64,000 nucleotides of DNA from Rhodothermus sp. (GTDB lineage Bacteria; Bacteroidota; Rhodothermia; Rhodothermales; Rhodothermaceae): contig JAUZRN010000030.1 of assembly GCA_030950375.1 (NCBI GenBank), forward strand, positions 1 to 64,000. Direction: 5' to 3'. Shown here one piece after another: positions 36,244 through 45,402 of this stretch (within the stretch, counting starts at the first letter, position 1; each line of letters opens with the position of its first letter). The notes beneath the pieces are model-generated. The model was not told where the DNA came from, ran no database searches, and saw nothing but the letters and a program-made list of their open reading frames with translations. The translations under genes were made by a program, and so were the position numbers.

Positions 36244-37635
36244 ATGGCAAAAGCCTGTGTGTTTGTGGTGGATGATGAGCCCAAGCTGGGCGAGCTGTTT
36301 GCCAACGTGCTCCGGCGGGACGGTTATGAGGTATATCCCTTTGTACATCCACAGGCCATGCTGGAAGCCATGGAGCATGGCCGACAGCCCGATGTGGTAC
36401 TGGCCGATCTGATGATGCCGGAAATCAACGGTATCGAATTGCTGGAAATTTTGCGAAAGCGTCGGTTGCACGTGCCCGTGATCATTATGACCGCGCATTC
36501 GTCGGTGCAGACGGCTGTTGAGGCCATGCGACGGGGCGCTTTTCACTATCTCCAGAAACCGGTCAATCTGGAGGAGATGCGCATGCTCCTCAAAAAGGCC
36601 CTGCACCGTCAGGAGCGCACGCCCATTTCGTCGGCTTCGCCAGATGAAGCCTCGGATTATCCCATCTCAGGTATCCTGGGAGAAAGCGAGCCTATTCGTA
36701 AGGTGCGTCAGACCATCGAAATGCTTCGAGATGTCCCGGGTACGATTGTGTTGATTCGGGGTGAGACCGGTACCGGCAAGAATCTGGTGGCTCGTACGAT
36801 CCATGCTAATTCCTGCTACAGTAGCGGACGCTTTGTGGAGATCAATTGCGCGGCGTTACCCGACAATCTGTTGGAAGCCGAGCTGTTCGGGTACGAAAAA
36901 GGCGCTTTCACAGATGCCCGAACTTCCAAGCCGGGTCTGCTCGAAGTGGCTGATGGGGGCACCGTGTTTCTGGACGAGATCGATTCGATGAGCCTGGCTC
37001 TCCAGGCCAAGCTGCTATCGTTTCTGGAAAGTAGAACCTTCCGACGCCTGGGGGGGATCGACGATATTCAGGTTAACGTACGCATTCTGTGTGCCACCAA
37101 CGTCAATCTGGAGCAACTGGTGGCTGAGCAGAAATTTCGGCCCGACCTTTTTTATCGCATCAATGTGGTCAATATCTATTTGCCGGCGTTGCGTGAGATG
37201 GGGAAGGATGTCCTGCTGATTGCCCGCCACTTTATTGCACAGTTCAACAGAGAGCTGGGACGGCAGGTCAAGGGGCTGACACCTGAGGCCGAAAAGAAGC
37301 TGCTGAGCTATCACTGGCCCGGTAATGTGCGTGAGCTGCGTAACGTGCTGGAGCGGGCTATGATTTTCAACCGTAAAGCATGGATTGAAGCGGACGATTT
37401 GCACCTACTTCCGGCGAACGTGGCTTCTGGAGCAACGCTACCCCCATCCAATGGCATCTTTTACTTCCCCAGTGGCAGCACTCTGGAAGAGCTGGAGAAA
37501 GCTTATATCCTGCACACCCTCAAGCACTACAAGGCTACCTTCACGGAGGTGGCCCAGATGCTGGGCATTTCGAAGAAGACGCTCTGGGAAAAACGCAAGC
37601 GCTACAACCTGGATCGCGAGCTGGCCCGGTCCTGA
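36244..37635 (+). CDS. sigma-54-dependent response regulator (NtrC family)
   Basis: A 463-residue regulator. The receiver domain has phosphoacceptor D55 (VLADLMMPEINGIELLE). The AAA+ domain has Walker A GETGTGKN (with Asn for the usual Glu), the sigma-54 loop GAFTDA (a common variant of GAFTGA), Walker B GGTVFLDEID and the R-finger region FRPDLFYRINVV. The C-terminal Fis-type helix-turn-helix is FTEVAQMLGISKKTLWEKRKRY. It activates RpoN promoters. No histidine kinase lies next to it, so it is an orphan in this window. ATG at 36244 replaces a longer frame start with nine unlikely residues. Confidence 0.94.
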   Translation: MAKACVFVVDDEPKLGELFANVLRRDGYEVYPFVHPQAMLEAMEHGRQPDVVLADLMMPEINGIELLEILRKRRLHVPVIIMTAHSSVQTAVEAMRRGAFHYLQKPVNLEEMRMLLKKALHRQERTPISSASPDEASDYPISGILGESEPIRKVRQTIEMLRDVPGTIVLIRGETGTGKNLVARTIHANSCYSSGRFVEINCAALPDNLLEAELFGYEKGAFTDARTSKPGLLEVADGGTVFLDEIDSMSLALQAKLLSFLESRTFRRLGGIDDIQVNVRILCATNVNLEQLVAEQKFRPDLFYRINVVNIYLPALREMGKDVLLIARHFIAQFNRELGRQVKGLTPEAEKKLLSYHWPGNVRELRNVLERAMIFNRKAWIEADDLHLLPANVASGATLPPSNGIFYFPSGSTLEELEKAYILHTLKHYKATFTEVAQMLGISKKTLWEKRKRYNLDRELARS

Positions 37636-37719
37636 GCCTGACCAGCGGATCCGTAGATGGGCCAGCAGAAGCGGCCAGGAGCTTGCAGTTCGCGGAGGAA
37701 GTGCATCCGGATGCGCCCA

Positions 37720-39396
37720 TTACCTGGCATAGGCAACCGAGCGCACTTCGCGGATCACCGTTACCTTGATCTGCCCCGGATACTGCATCTCCTGCTGGAT
37801 TTTTTTGGAGATGTCCAGGGCCAGCTGTTCGGCCTGCGCATCGGAAACCAGGTCGTGGTTGACGATCACGCGCACCTCGCGTCCGGCCTGGATGGCATAG
37901 ACGCGTTCAACGCCGGGGAAAGAGGCAGCCAGCGCCTCGAGTTTTTCCAGTCGCTTAATGTAGGCCTCCAGCGCTTCGCGCCGAGCGCCCGGACGGGCTC
38001 CTGAGATGGCGTCGGCTGCCTGTACGATGGGTGCGATCAAGGTGGTCATTTCGATTTCGTCATGGTGGGCTCCCACCGCATTACACACTTCCGGATCCTC
38101 CTTATATTTGCGGCAGAGCTCCATGCCCACCAGGGCGTGAGGGCGGTCAATTTCTTCTTCGACCACCTTCCCGATGTCGTGCAGCAGGCCGGCCCGACGG
38201 GCCTTGTCGGCATCCAGTCCCAGTTCGGCGGCAATGAGGGAGGCGATACGTGCCGTTTCGATGGAATGGGCCAGAAGATTCTGGCCGTAACTCGTGCGGT
38301 AACGCATGCGACCAACAAGCCGGATCAGCTCTGGATGCATGCCATGCAGATTCAGATCGATAACCGTCCGTTCGCCAATCTCCAGGATCTCCTCTTCGAT
38401 CTCGGCCGTTGCCTTCTCGACCACTTCTTCAATGCGGGCCGGGTGGATGCGGCCATCTTGGATCAGCCGGGTCAATGCCAGTCGAGCAATTTCACGACGG
38501 ATGGGATTGAAGGCCGAGAGGATGACCGCCTCGGGAGTGTCGTCAACAATTACTTCGACTCCGGTGGCTGCCTCGAACGCGCGGATGTTCCGGCCTTCAC
38601 GTCCGATGATCCGCCCTTTCATCTCGTCGGATTGAATATTAACCACCGAGACGGTGTTTTCGATGGCATGGCTGGCCGCTGTTCGCTGAATGGCCGTCAG
38701 AATGATCTTACGGGCTTCGCGGTTGGCCTTCAGCCGGGCTTCGTCGCGAATCTCTTTGATCATGGAGGCCGCCTCCAGTTTGGCCTCTTCGATCAGTTGT
38801 GCCATGAGCATTTCTTTGGCCTCCTGGCGCGACAGGCCCGCAAGCTGTTCCAACCGGCGCATCTGCTCATCAAGCATCCGGTCCAGTTCTGCCTGTTTGG
38901 CTGCAAGTTCTTCCTGCAGCCGCCCGACTTCAGTTTCACGCTGCGCCAGCGCTTCCTGTTGGTGACGCAATGCTTCCAGGAGGGCCTGCGCCTGCTGATA
39001 TAGCGCTTCTGCCTGCCGGAAGTTGGCATCGGCTTCACGGCGTAGGGCCTCAATGGCTTCGGCGGCTCTGGCCAGCGCTTTTTCGCGTTCGTTGACGCGC
39101 AGCGTGCGGCGGTTCAGGGCTTCCTGGCGTTCGGCCAGGCGTTCCTGGGCCTGATGCAGGGCCTTGCGTGCCTCGGCGCGTTCCTGTTCAAAGGCCTGCC
39201 GTTCGCGTTGCAGGATGGCCTGTGCTTCTTCCAGGCGTGCACGTTGCTGGGCTGCTGCTTTTGCTTCGGCTTCGGCCAGAATCTGCCGTGCCTGCTCACG
39301 CGCCGACTTCAGTGTGCGGGTCAGTAACCATCTATCCAGGGCAATGCCGGCACCAACAGCCAGAAGGGCAAGGCCGGCAATGAGTAGCAGGTCCAT
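37720..39396 (-). CDS. rny: ribonuclease Y
   Basis: A 558-residue membrane-anchored endoribonuclease that starts mRNA decay. Layout: one N-terminal helix (3-20), a long Gln/Glu/Arg-rich coiled coil (about 30-205), the KH domain ([22 protein letters not shown]) and the HD domain ([30 protein letters not shown]). It matches the family in length and order. It is preceded by the structured RNA and zapA on the same strand. Confidence 0.95.
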   Translation of the reverse strand: MDLLLIAGLALLAVGAGIALDRWLLTRTLKSAREQARQILAEAEAKAAAQQRARLEEAQAILQRERQAFEQERAEARKALHQAQERLAERQEALNRRTLRVNEREKALARAAEAIEALRREADANFRQAEALYQQAQALLEALRHQQEALAQRETEVGRLQEELAAKQAELDRMLDEQMRRLEQLAGLSRQEAKEMLMAQLIEEAKLEAASMIKEIRDEARLKANREARKIILTAIQRTAASHAIENTVSVVNIQSDEMKGRIIGREGRNIRAFEAATGVEVIVDDTPEAVILSAFNPIRREIARLALTRLIQDGRIHPARIEEVVEKATAEIEEEILEIGERTVIDLNLHGMHPELIRLVGRMRYRTSYGQNLLAHSIETARIASLIAAELGLDADKARRAGLLHDIGKVVEEEIDRPHALVGMELCRKYKEDPEVCNAVGAHHDEIEMTTLIAPIVQAADAISGARPGARREALEAYIKRLEKLEALAASFPGVERVYAIQAGREVRVIVNHDLVSDAQAEQLALDISKKIQQEMQYPGQIKVTVIREVRSVAYAR

Positions 39397-39452
39397 AAGA
39401 TTGTACAGTCTGCCAGGTTCGTGTCAAAGTCAACACATGCGTTAAGGAACAT

Positions 39453-39496
39453 TAAAAAAGGACGCCCCGGCAGGTTCCGCAACCATGCCGGGGCGT
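39453..39496 (-). terminator. intrinsic terminator of the zapA-linked RNA
   Basis: Read on the minus strand, ACGCCCCGGCA (39496-39486) pairs perfectly with TGCCGGGGCGT (39472-39462) over 11 bases, followed by CC and TTTTTT (39459-39454). Confidence 0.92.
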
Positions 39497-39690
39497 GGAA
39501 GATCCGGCCACAAACCTGCAGTCCGGGTTCAAGGAACCCCCTCATCGACACAGTGGGTGCCGCTCCGACCGTTCCGACTTCCTCGGCCCCTTCCTTGAAG
39601 GAAGGAGATCCCGACCTGGTCGGGACTGAGGCCTGTCGTCCGGGTCGGAAGGAAGGCTCCCTCGCGTATAGGTGTTAGGTCCCTTTATTA
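39453..39690 (-). ncRNA. structured non-coding RNA downstream of zapA (6S RNA candidate)
   Basis: The 341 bases between zapA and rny lack an ORF but are rich in pairing on the minus strand. A possible closing stem pairs 39678-39683 with 39533-39538. Inside it, 39655-39661 pairs with 39555-39561 (one mismatch) and 39643-39649 with 39564-39570. Two terminal hairpins lie at 39609-39625 and 39589-39605. A strong intrinsic terminator closes it. ssrS (6S RNA) commonly lies beside zapA, which makes 6S the leading guess. Ends are approximate; the fold was made by eye. Confidence 0.5.
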
Positions 39691-39737
39691 CGCGCGACTG
39701 CAGGCTTGCGCCGGCCTGCCAGAGGCAGGCAGCGCCT

Positions 39738-40067
39738 TTATATGGCATCAGAGGCAGGCTGTTCCGGCAGGGTTGCCGCAGATTCCGGATGTTCCAACAG
39801 TGTCAGTAGCTCCTGGACGGTTTCACAAAGTGTTGCGTCCAGTGCGCGTAGCGTCTCGTGCGCTTCATGCAGCGCTTCCGCCAGCGAGAGCGCTACAATG
39901 ACAGCGGCCGTAAGCTCAGGCTGTTCCGGGTGGGCTGCCCGAAATGCCTGCATTTTTTCATCGACCACGGCGGCCAGGTGGTACATGAGCGCTTCATCGG
40001 CAGGACGTACCCGGAGCGGGTATTTACGTCCCATGATGGTAACCTGTATGGACTTTTCCAGGGCCAT
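39738..40067 (-). CDS. zapA: cell division protein ZapA
   Basis: A 109-residue ZapA, which binds FtsZ and bundles its filaments. The N-terminal strands (KSIQVTIMGRKYPLRVRPADE) and the following helix (VVDEKMQAFRAAHP) are typical; the C-terminal helix dimerises. It sits after the pheST genes and a small coiled-coil gene. A GCCTGCC-TCT-GGCAGGC hairpin (39714-39730) lies just past its stop, without a T-run. Confidence 0.9.
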   Translation of the reverse strand: MALEKSIQVTIMGRKYPLRVRPADEALMYHLAAVVDEKMQAFRAAHPEQPELTAAVIVALSLAEALHEAHETLRALDATLCETVQELLTLLEHPESAATLPEQPASDAI

Positions 40068-40082
40068 GATCAGGCATGTGGA

Positions 40083-40427
40083 TCAGGAGGCAGTTGGGGA
40101 CGAGCCTGCCGTGCCGAGGTCCTGCTCCAGGTAGTAGTCAACAGCTTCGATGAACGTCTGTACTTTCTGGCGCAGCACTTCTGGATCCTCCGGAAAGACA
40201 ATGCGGGTGCCACTGCCACCCGGTGGCAGGGCCGGCATTTCGGCGGCCAGTGCGCTAAGCTGCTCGCGTAGCAACTGTTGCGCTTCGCGCAGATGAACCA
40301 GCTCATGGGCTGTAGCGACCACACGATCCCGCAGTTGCTCCAGCGCTTCCAGACTACGTAGATGAACCGGACCCGTGCGGTGCGGCCGCCGGTGTCGGCG
40401 AGACTTTCTATTTTTCCGGTTACCCAT
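40083..40427 (-). CDS. hypothetical coiled-coil protein between pheT and zapA
   Basis: A 114-residue protein of unknown family. The N-terminus is very basic (NRKNRKSRRHRRPHR). Residues ~25-65 are heptad-like (LRSLEALEQLRDRVVATAHELV, then a Leu/Glu-rich run), predicting a coiled coil. A short acidic helix (PEDPEVLRQKVQTFIEAVDYYLEQDL) closes the protein. ATG 40427 (MGNRKN) gives the compact form. Its position directly before zapA (15 bases) suggests a division-related or ZapB-like partner, which is inference only. Confidence 0.6.
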   Translation of the reverse strand: MGNRKNRKSRRHRRPHRTGPVHLRSLEALEQLRDRVVATAHELVHLREAQQLLREQLSALAAEMPALPPGGSGTRIVFPEDPEVLRQKVQTFIEAVDYYLEQDLGTAGSSPTAS

Positions 40428-40466
40428 GATTGTGTTTTGTTTCCGTGCCCGCAACAATATACGATC

Positions 40467-42944
40467 TCAACGCCGCAGTTGTGCACCAAATTGTTGCTGG
40501 AGTTGCTGCACAATCGCCTCGACGCGGGCGTCGACTTCTTCGTCGGTCAATGTACGGTCGGCTCCAAAGCGCAGCGAAAACGCCACGCTCTTTTTGCCGG
40601 CCGGGATGCGTTCGCCTTCGTACAGGTCGAAAATGCCCACGTGGCGCAGCAGATCACCTCCGGCTTGACGGATGGTTTCCAGCAGGGGACCTACGGGCTG
40701 GTCTCGGTCCACAAGTACGGCCAGGTCGCGATCCACTTCAGGGAAACGACTGAAGGGCTGGTAGCGGTGTTGCTGGGCCGGATAGGCAAGCTCAACAAAT
40801 GCTTCCCAGTTTAGTTCTGCATAATAAAGGGGGGCGCGTAGCTCATAGGTTGCCTGTAATGTATCCGAAAGGCGTGCCAGCGTACCCAGTAGGCGTCCGT
40901 CGGCCACCAGATGCATCTGGTAGGCGGCTGTGGGAGCAGGGGGATCGCCGGGAACTAGGGCAATACGGTTGTTCAGGTGCAGGGTTTTGAGCAGGGTTTC
41001 GATCAGGCCCTTGAGATCAAAAAAGTCGATCAGGCGAGGTGCCACGTCCCAGCCCTCGGGGGCATGGGGGCCGCTCAATCCAATGATGAGCGCTTCATGT
41101 TCGGCAAAGCCGGGTATGGGCGTATCGGTACGCTCTGTACGCATAAAAACGCGGCCGAACTCAAAAAAGCGCAGCACCTGCCGGCCCCGGTTCTGGTTGT
41201 AAACGACAGTCTGGACCAGGCCGGGCAGCAGCGACGGACGCAGTACGGCCATTTCGGCCGAGATGGGGTTCAGCGTTTCAACCAGGATAGGTTCAGTGTC
41301 CTGAGGGGCAGTCGCAGCAGCCGGCGTGAAGTGGCGGACCACCTCGCGAGGTAGCAGACTGTTCGTGTAGATTTCTCGCAGGCCCATTCCGGCCAGCAGC
41401 ATGCGCACGCGGCGACGCAGGGTCTGCGCGGGGGGTTCGGTGGGCACGCGCGCTGGTACAGTAAAGACGTCGGGCATGGGCAACCGGTCGTATCCGTGCA
41501 CCCGACCCACCTCCTCAATCAGATCGATTTCTTCGGTTACGTCCGGACGATACAGGGGGATCGTACAGCGAAGATGCTGGCCTTCGAGTGTCGGTGCAAA
41601 GCCCAGGCGGTGCAGGATGCGGGTTACTTCAGCGGTCGGAATTTCAGTGCCCAGCACGCGTGCCAGCCGGGACAGGCGCAGCGTTACGCTGCGTGGCTCA
41701 AAACGGCGCATTTGCACATCGACAAGGCCGGGTACGATCTCGCCACCGGCTATTTCGACAATGAGCTGGGCTGCGCGGGCTGCTGCCCAGCGTTGCAGAC
41801 CGGCATCAACACCCCGTTCAAATCGGTAAGACGAGTCTGTGTGCAGGTTCAGGGCTTTGGCGGTACGCCGAATGGTAGCAGGATCGAAATAGGCGCTTTC
41901 AATAAGGATATTTGTGGTGGTCTCGGTCACCTCGGAGTTTTCTCCTCCCATGATACCGGCCAGTGCAACCGGCCGTTCGGCATCGCAGATCAGCAGGGCG
42001 CCTTCCGGGAGCTGGCGGGTTTTCCCGTCCAGCGTGGTGAATTGTTCGCCGGCATGCGCGCGTCGCACATGGATGCGCCCGCCTATCAGTCGGTCAAAGT
42101 CGAAAGCATGCAATGGCTGGCCGCATTCGTGCATCACATAGTTGGTTACGTCCACCACGTTGTTGATGGAGCGCAGGCCGATAGCAGCCAGGCGCTGGCG
42201 TAGCCAGAGTGGCGAGGGGCCGACGCGCACATTGCGAATCAGCAGGGCAACGTAACGGGGACAGGCCTCCGGTGTGGCGATGGTAACCTGTACCTGACGA
42301 GCCGCTTCGCCACCGGGTTCGGGCACCGATACGTCGGGGCGGTGCAGCGGCCGGTCGAGCAGGGCCGACAGGTCGCGTGCCACGCCGAGGTGGCAGGTGG
42401 CATCGGCCCGGTTGGGCGTCAGGCTGACCTCCAGCCGGTAATCGGGCACCGTCAGGCCCTGTCGGTGCAGATATTCCGTAAAGGGCCGGCCTACTGGTAG
42501 GTCGTCGGGCAGCACCAGGATACCGCTGTGGTCGTCTGAGAGGCCAAGTTCGTCCTCGGCACAGATCATCCCTTCGGACAGCTCGCCTCGGATTTTCGTC
42601 TTGCGAATCGTTACGTGCTGGCGGTTGCCTTCCCGATCGGTCAGGAGCAGGGTGGTACCGGGGGTAGCCACGGCGACCTTCTGGCCCGCGGCCACATTGG
42701 GTGCGCCGCACACGATGGATACTGGCGCCCCGTTGCCCAGATCGACCCGGCAGCACGTCAGCCGATCCGCATGGGGATGGGGGTGCACCTCCAGTACCTG
42801 ACCGATCACTACACCCTGCAGGTCGGTACCCAGAGGTTCCACAGTTTCCACTTCCAGACCCAGCCCGATCAGGGCTTCGGCCAGCTCAGCGGGCGACAGG
42901 TCCAGTTCGATGTATTGCTGTAGCCAGCGGTAGGAGAGCTTCAT
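40467..42944 (-). CDS. pheT: phenylalanyl-tRNA synthetase beta subunit
   Basis: An 825-residue beta subunit of the (alpha-beta)2 enzyme. It contains the N-terminal EMAP/tRNA-binding domain (VVIGQVLEVHPHPHADRLTCCRVD), B3/B4 editing domain (INNVVDVTNYVMHECGQPLHAFD), B5 domain and the C-terminal anticodon-binding FDX-ACB domain (FSRFPEVDRDLAVLVDRDQPV). The alpha gene ends two bases before its start. Confidence 0.96.
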   Translation of the reverse strand: MKLSYRWLQQYIELDLSPAELAEALIGLGLEVETVEPLGTDLQGVVIGQVLEVHPHPHADRLTCCRVDLGNGAPVSIVCGAPNVAAGQKVAVATPGTTLLLTDREGNRQHVTIRKTKIRGELSEGMICAEDELGLSDDHSGILVLPDDLPVGRPFTEYLHRQGLTVPDYRLEVSLTPNRADATCHLGVARDLSALLDRPLHRPDVSVPEPGGEAARQVQVTIATPEACPRYVALLIRNVRVGPSPLWLRQRLAAIGLRSINNVVDVTNYVMHECGQPLHAFDFDRLIGGRIHVRRAHAGEQFTTLDGKTRQLPEGALLICDAERPVALAGIMGGENSEVTETTTNILIESAYFDPATIRRTAKALNLHTDSSYRFERGVDAGLQRWAAARAAQLIVEIAGGEIVPGLVDVQMRRFEPRSVTLRLSRLARVLGTEIPTAEVTRILHRLGFAPTLEGQHLRCTIPLYRPDVTEEIDLIEEVGRVHGYDRLPMPDVFTVPARVPTEPPAQTLRRRVRMLLAGMGLREIYTNSLLPREVVRHFTPAAATAPQDTEPILVETLNPISAEMAVLRPSLLPGLVQTVVYNQNRGRQVLRFFEFGRVFMRTERTDTPIPGFAEHEALIIGLSGPHAPEGWDVAPRLIDFFDLKGLIETLLKTLHLNNRIALVPGDPPAPTAAYQMHLVADGRLLGTLARLSDTLQATYELRAPLYYAELNWEAFVELAYPAQQHRYQPFSRFPEVDRDLAVLVDRDQPVGPLLETIRQAGGDLLRHVGIFDLYEGERIPAGKKSVAFSLRFGADRTLTDEEVDARVEAIVQQLQQQFGAQLRR

Positions 42945-42946
42945 CG

Positions 42947-43969
42947 TTAAAACTGCTCCAGAAAACGCAGGTCGTTCTCGTAAAACAGGCGAATGTCATC
43001 GATGCCGTAGCGTAGCATGGCGATGCGTTCGACGCCCATTCCGAACGCGTAGCCGGTATAGCGTTCGGGATCGATACCTACAGCACGAAACACATTGGGA
43101 TGTACCATGCCGCAGCCGAGAATCTCCATCCACTGACCACCCTCCGGATGGTCGGGCAGCGGCCACCAGATATCTACCTCGGCACTCGGTTCGGTGAAGG
43201 GGAAAAAGCTGGGGCGAAAACGCATGCGCACATCATCGCCAAAAAGCGCCCGGGCAAACAGGTACAGTACCTGCTTCAGATCGCCCATCGACACGTCGCG
43301 GTCTACGTAGAGACCTTCGACCTGATGGAACAGGCAGAACGACTTGTAGGAGACGGCTTCGTTGCGGTAGACGCGGCCCGGTGCAATGATGCGAATAGGG
43401 GGAGGGGTTTGCTCCATCACACGAATCTGCACGGGCGAGGTGTGCGTGCGGAGCACCACGGCGTCCCGGTACGAGGCGCCCTGACGCAGGAAGAAGGTGT
43501 CCTGCATATCTCGGGCTGGATGGTCGGGCGGAAAGTTCAGGGCGGTAAAATTGTGCCAGTCGTCTTCGATTTCCGGTCCTTCGGCGACTGAAAAGCCCAG
43601 CTGCTCAAAGACATGCACGATGGCCTCAAGCGTCTGGGTCAGCGGATGGAGCGAGCCGGTGAAAGCACGGCGGCCGGGCAGCGTCAGGTCAGGTACTTCG
43701 GTGCGGGGACGGGCTGCCTGGCGCAGGCGAGCGCGAGCTTCTTCCAGCCGCTGCTCGGCCAGGCGCTTCAGCGCATTCAACTGCTGACCGATGCGGGGAC
43801 GTTCTTCCGGAGGGATCTCCCGAATGCGTTTGAATAGATGCGTGATCTGACCGCTTCGCTGTCCTAAGAAGCGAATGCGGAAAGTCTCGGCCGCTTCCTC
43901 CGAGTCGATGGGCGTGTTTTCGATGGCGTGACGTAGCGCTTCGAGTTCTTCTTGCATGGAGATCGCCAT
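42947..43969 (-). CDS. pheS: phenylalanyl-tRNA synthetase alpha subunit
   Basis: A 340-residue catalytic subunit that charges tRNA-Phe. Class II motifs are visible: [19 protein letters not shown] with [11 protein letters not shown], motif 2 [25 protein letters not shown], and motif 3 [23 protein letters not shown] 43969 ([12 protein letters not shown]) was preferred; ATG 43957 is possible. The longer frame to 44116 runs through a terminator hairpin and is not credible as coding. Confidence 0.95.
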   Translation of the reverse strand: MAISMQEELEALRHAIENTPIDSEEAAETFRIRFLGQRSGQITHLFKRIREIPPEERPRIGQQLNALKRLAEQRLEEARARLRQAARPRTEVPDLTLPGRRAFTGSLHPLTQTLEAIVHVFEQLGFSVAEGPEIEDDWHNFTALNFPPDHPARDMQDTFFLRQGASYRDAVVLRTHTSPVQIRVMEQTPPPIRIIAPGRVYRNEAVSYKSFCLFHQVEGLYVDRDVSMGDLKQVLYLFARALFGDDVRMRFRPSFFPFTEPSAEVDIWWPLPDHPEGGQWMEILGCGMVHPNVFRAVGIDPERYTGYAFGMGVERIAMLRYGIDDIRLFYENDLRFLEQF

Positions 43970-43981
43970 GGCGTGTCCGGA

Positions 43982-44018
43982 AATAAGAAAGCCCGCCGGC
44001 CTGTAACAGGGGCGGGCT
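43982..44018 (-). terminator. terminator or attenuator between rplT and pheS
   Basis: On the minus strand AGCCCGCC (44018-44011) pairs with GGCGGGCT (43997-43990), with a further inner CCTG/CAGG stem and a two-base bulge. TTCTTATTT follows. It ends only 13 bases before the pheS start, a place where E. coli has the pheST attenuator. Confidence 0.75.
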
Positions 44019-44099
44019 GGGAATACCTGCACGACGTTCGGCGCCCCGGTTACAGGCCAGCGGCGCGAACGCGGAAAAATCGGATGGTGGGCAACAGCT

Positions 44100-44447
44100 T
44101 CATGCCGAAACAGCACGTACGATCTGACTGAAGGTATCAGGATCGTTGACCGCCAGATCGGCCAGCACCTTGCGGTTCAATTGAATGTCAGCTTTACGAA
44201 CCGCCCCCATAAAGCGGGAATAGGTGGTGCCATTCTGGCGCGCTGCTGCATTGATACGGATGATCCACAGCCGCCGGAACTGGCGCTTACGCTGGCGGCG
44301 ATCCCGGTAAGCATACTGGAGTGCTTTTTCTACAGCGTGCTTGGCAATCGTGTAAATCTTACTCCGCCGGCCCCAGTAACCCTTTGCCATATTCAGGATC
44401 TTCTTGCGCCGGCGGCGTGCTGCGGCTTTATTTGTGGCGCGTGGCAT
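44100..44447 (-). CDS. rplT: 50S ribosomal protein L20
   Basis: A 115-residue L20 with the basic N-terminal helix ([33 protein letters not shown]) and the globular C-terminus ([21 protein letters not shown]). In other bacteria L20 represses the infC-rpmI-rplT transcript. Same gene order here. Confidence 0.96.
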   Translation of the reverse strand: MPRATNKAAARRRRKKILNMAKGYWGRRSKIYTIAKHAVEKALQYAYRDRRQRKRQFRRLWIIRINAAARQNGTTYSRFMGAVRKADIQLNRKVLADLAVNDPDTFSQIVRAVSA

Positions 44448-44467
44448 GACCTTCGTTTCCTCCAGCG

Positions 44468-44674
44468 TTATCCCTTAGGACCCATATGCAACAGACGCCG
44501 AATGCGGCCCACATCGGTTGCGTCAACCAGGGCGCTCTGGCGCAGACGACGTTTCCGTTTTTTGGATTTTTTGGTCAACAGGTGGCTATGAAAAGCTCGC
44601 CGCCGTTTGATCTTGCCGGTAGCGGTTACTTTGAACCGCTTTTTGGCCCCACTGTTTGTTTTAACTTTTGGCAT
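44468..44674 (-). CDS. rpmI: 50S ribosomal protein L35
   Basis: A 68-residue L35, with the family start [25 protein letters not shown] and a Lys/Arg-rich body ending in HMGPKG. It lies between infC and rplT, 20 bases from the latter. Confidence 0.95.
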   Translation of the reverse strand: MPKVKTNSGAKKRFKVTATGKIKRRRAFHSHLLTKKSKKRKRRLRQSALVDATDVGRIRRLLHMGPKG

Positions 44675-44709
44675 AGCTTCTGTCCTTTCGCAATCCCAAA
44701 GAGGCTGCT

Positions 44710-44738
44710 ATTATACGCTTCAGCCCTCCTTTCGGCAA
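44710..44738 (-). promoter_or_regulatory. putative internal promoter upstream of rpmI
   Basis: Minus-strand TTGCCG (44738-44733), a 17-base spacer and a perfect TATAAT (44715-44710) lie in the 115-base gap between infC and rpmI. It could give rpmI-rplT-pheST transcription independent of infC. Confidence 0.6.
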
Positions 44739-44789
44739 GCCGCTCTACAACGTCTTCTATGGAAGGTAAGGGAATTTATGATGAAACGT

Positions 44790-45308
44790 TTATTTCTTTT
44801 TCGTGGGAGAGAGAATCAGTGTCATCCGCCGGCCTTCCATTTTGGGCGGTTGGTCAATCTTGGCCACATCCTGAAGCGCCTCAATAAATCGACGTAGTAG
44901 ATCCAGCCCGGCATCCTGATAGATGATGTCCCGTCCCCGGAACTGCACCCACGCCTTTACCTTGTGCCCGTCTTCGAGGAAGTGACGGGCGTGGCGCGTC
45001 TTGAACTCGAAATCGTGGGTATCTGTGTGAGGACGGAAGCGAATCTCTTTAATCTGCTGGGCATGTTGCTTACGGCGCGCCTCTTTTTCTTTTTTCTGCT
45101 GCTCGTAGCGGAACTTGCCATAGTCGATAATTCTACAGACCGGTGGGTTGGCATTAGGAGCCACTTCCACCAGGTCCAGCCCACGCTGGCGGGCCATTTC
45201 CAATGCGGTCTGCAGATCGTAAATGCCGTGTTGTCCTTCGGGGTCAACGACACGAACGCGAGGCGCGCGGATTTCTTCGTTGACCCGGAATTTGTCTACC
45301 TTAGCGAT
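44790..45308 (-). CDS. infC: translation initiation factor IF-3, non-AUG start
   Basis: A 172-residue IF-3. The N-domain is FRVNEEIRAPRVRVVDPEG to LDLVEVAPNANPPVCRIIDYGKF; a Lys/Glu-rich linker and the C-domain (IKEIRFRPHTDTHDFEFKTRHARHFLEDG) follow. The first ATG in frame (45203) would delete the conserved N-terminus. Between it and the in-frame TGA at about 45348 no ATG, GTG or TTG exists. The likely start is ATC at 45308 (giving M-AKVDKFRVNEE), three bases from AGGAG (45311-45315). Rare start codons are a hallmark of infC, allowing IF-3 to repress itself. Confidence 0.88.
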   Translation of the reverse strand: MAKVDKFRVNEEIRAPRVRVVDPEGQHGIYDLQTALEMARQRGLDLVEVAPNANPPVCRIIDYGKFRYEQQKKEKEARRKQHAQQIKEIRFRPHTDTHDFEFKTRHARHFLEDGHKVKAWVQFRGRDIIYQDAGLDLLRRFIEALQDVAKIDQPPKMEGRRMTLILSPTKKK

Positions 45309-45313
45309 AGCTC

Positions 45314-45331
45314 CTACCTGGTTTGGTTCAT
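45314..45331 (-). other. five-codon mini-ORF ending inside the infC ribosome-binding site
   Basis: ATG AAC CAA ACC AGG TAG on the minus strand, with GAGG about 11 bases upstream. Its stop codon overlaps the infC Shine-Dalgarno sequence, so terminating ribosomes could be handed to the infC start. Whether it is translated is unknown. Confidence 0.35.
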
Positions 45332-45402
45332 GGATGCAACAACCTCAATCGGAGCGGACTCACGCACAGCACGCCCAGGAGTTCCACCCGGTTCAGGCAA
45401 AT

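Noticed and set aside
39585-39660. SRP RNA or RNase P RNA in the zapA-rny gap
   Set aside because: GGTCGGAAGGAAGG and GAGGAAGTCGG resemble parts of these RNAs, but the invariant tetraloop/AGCAG segment of SRP RNA and the rest of the RNase P core are absent, and the size fits neither.
43970-44116. Longer pheS frame
   Set aside because: It would translate through the terminator hairpin and has no PheS character.
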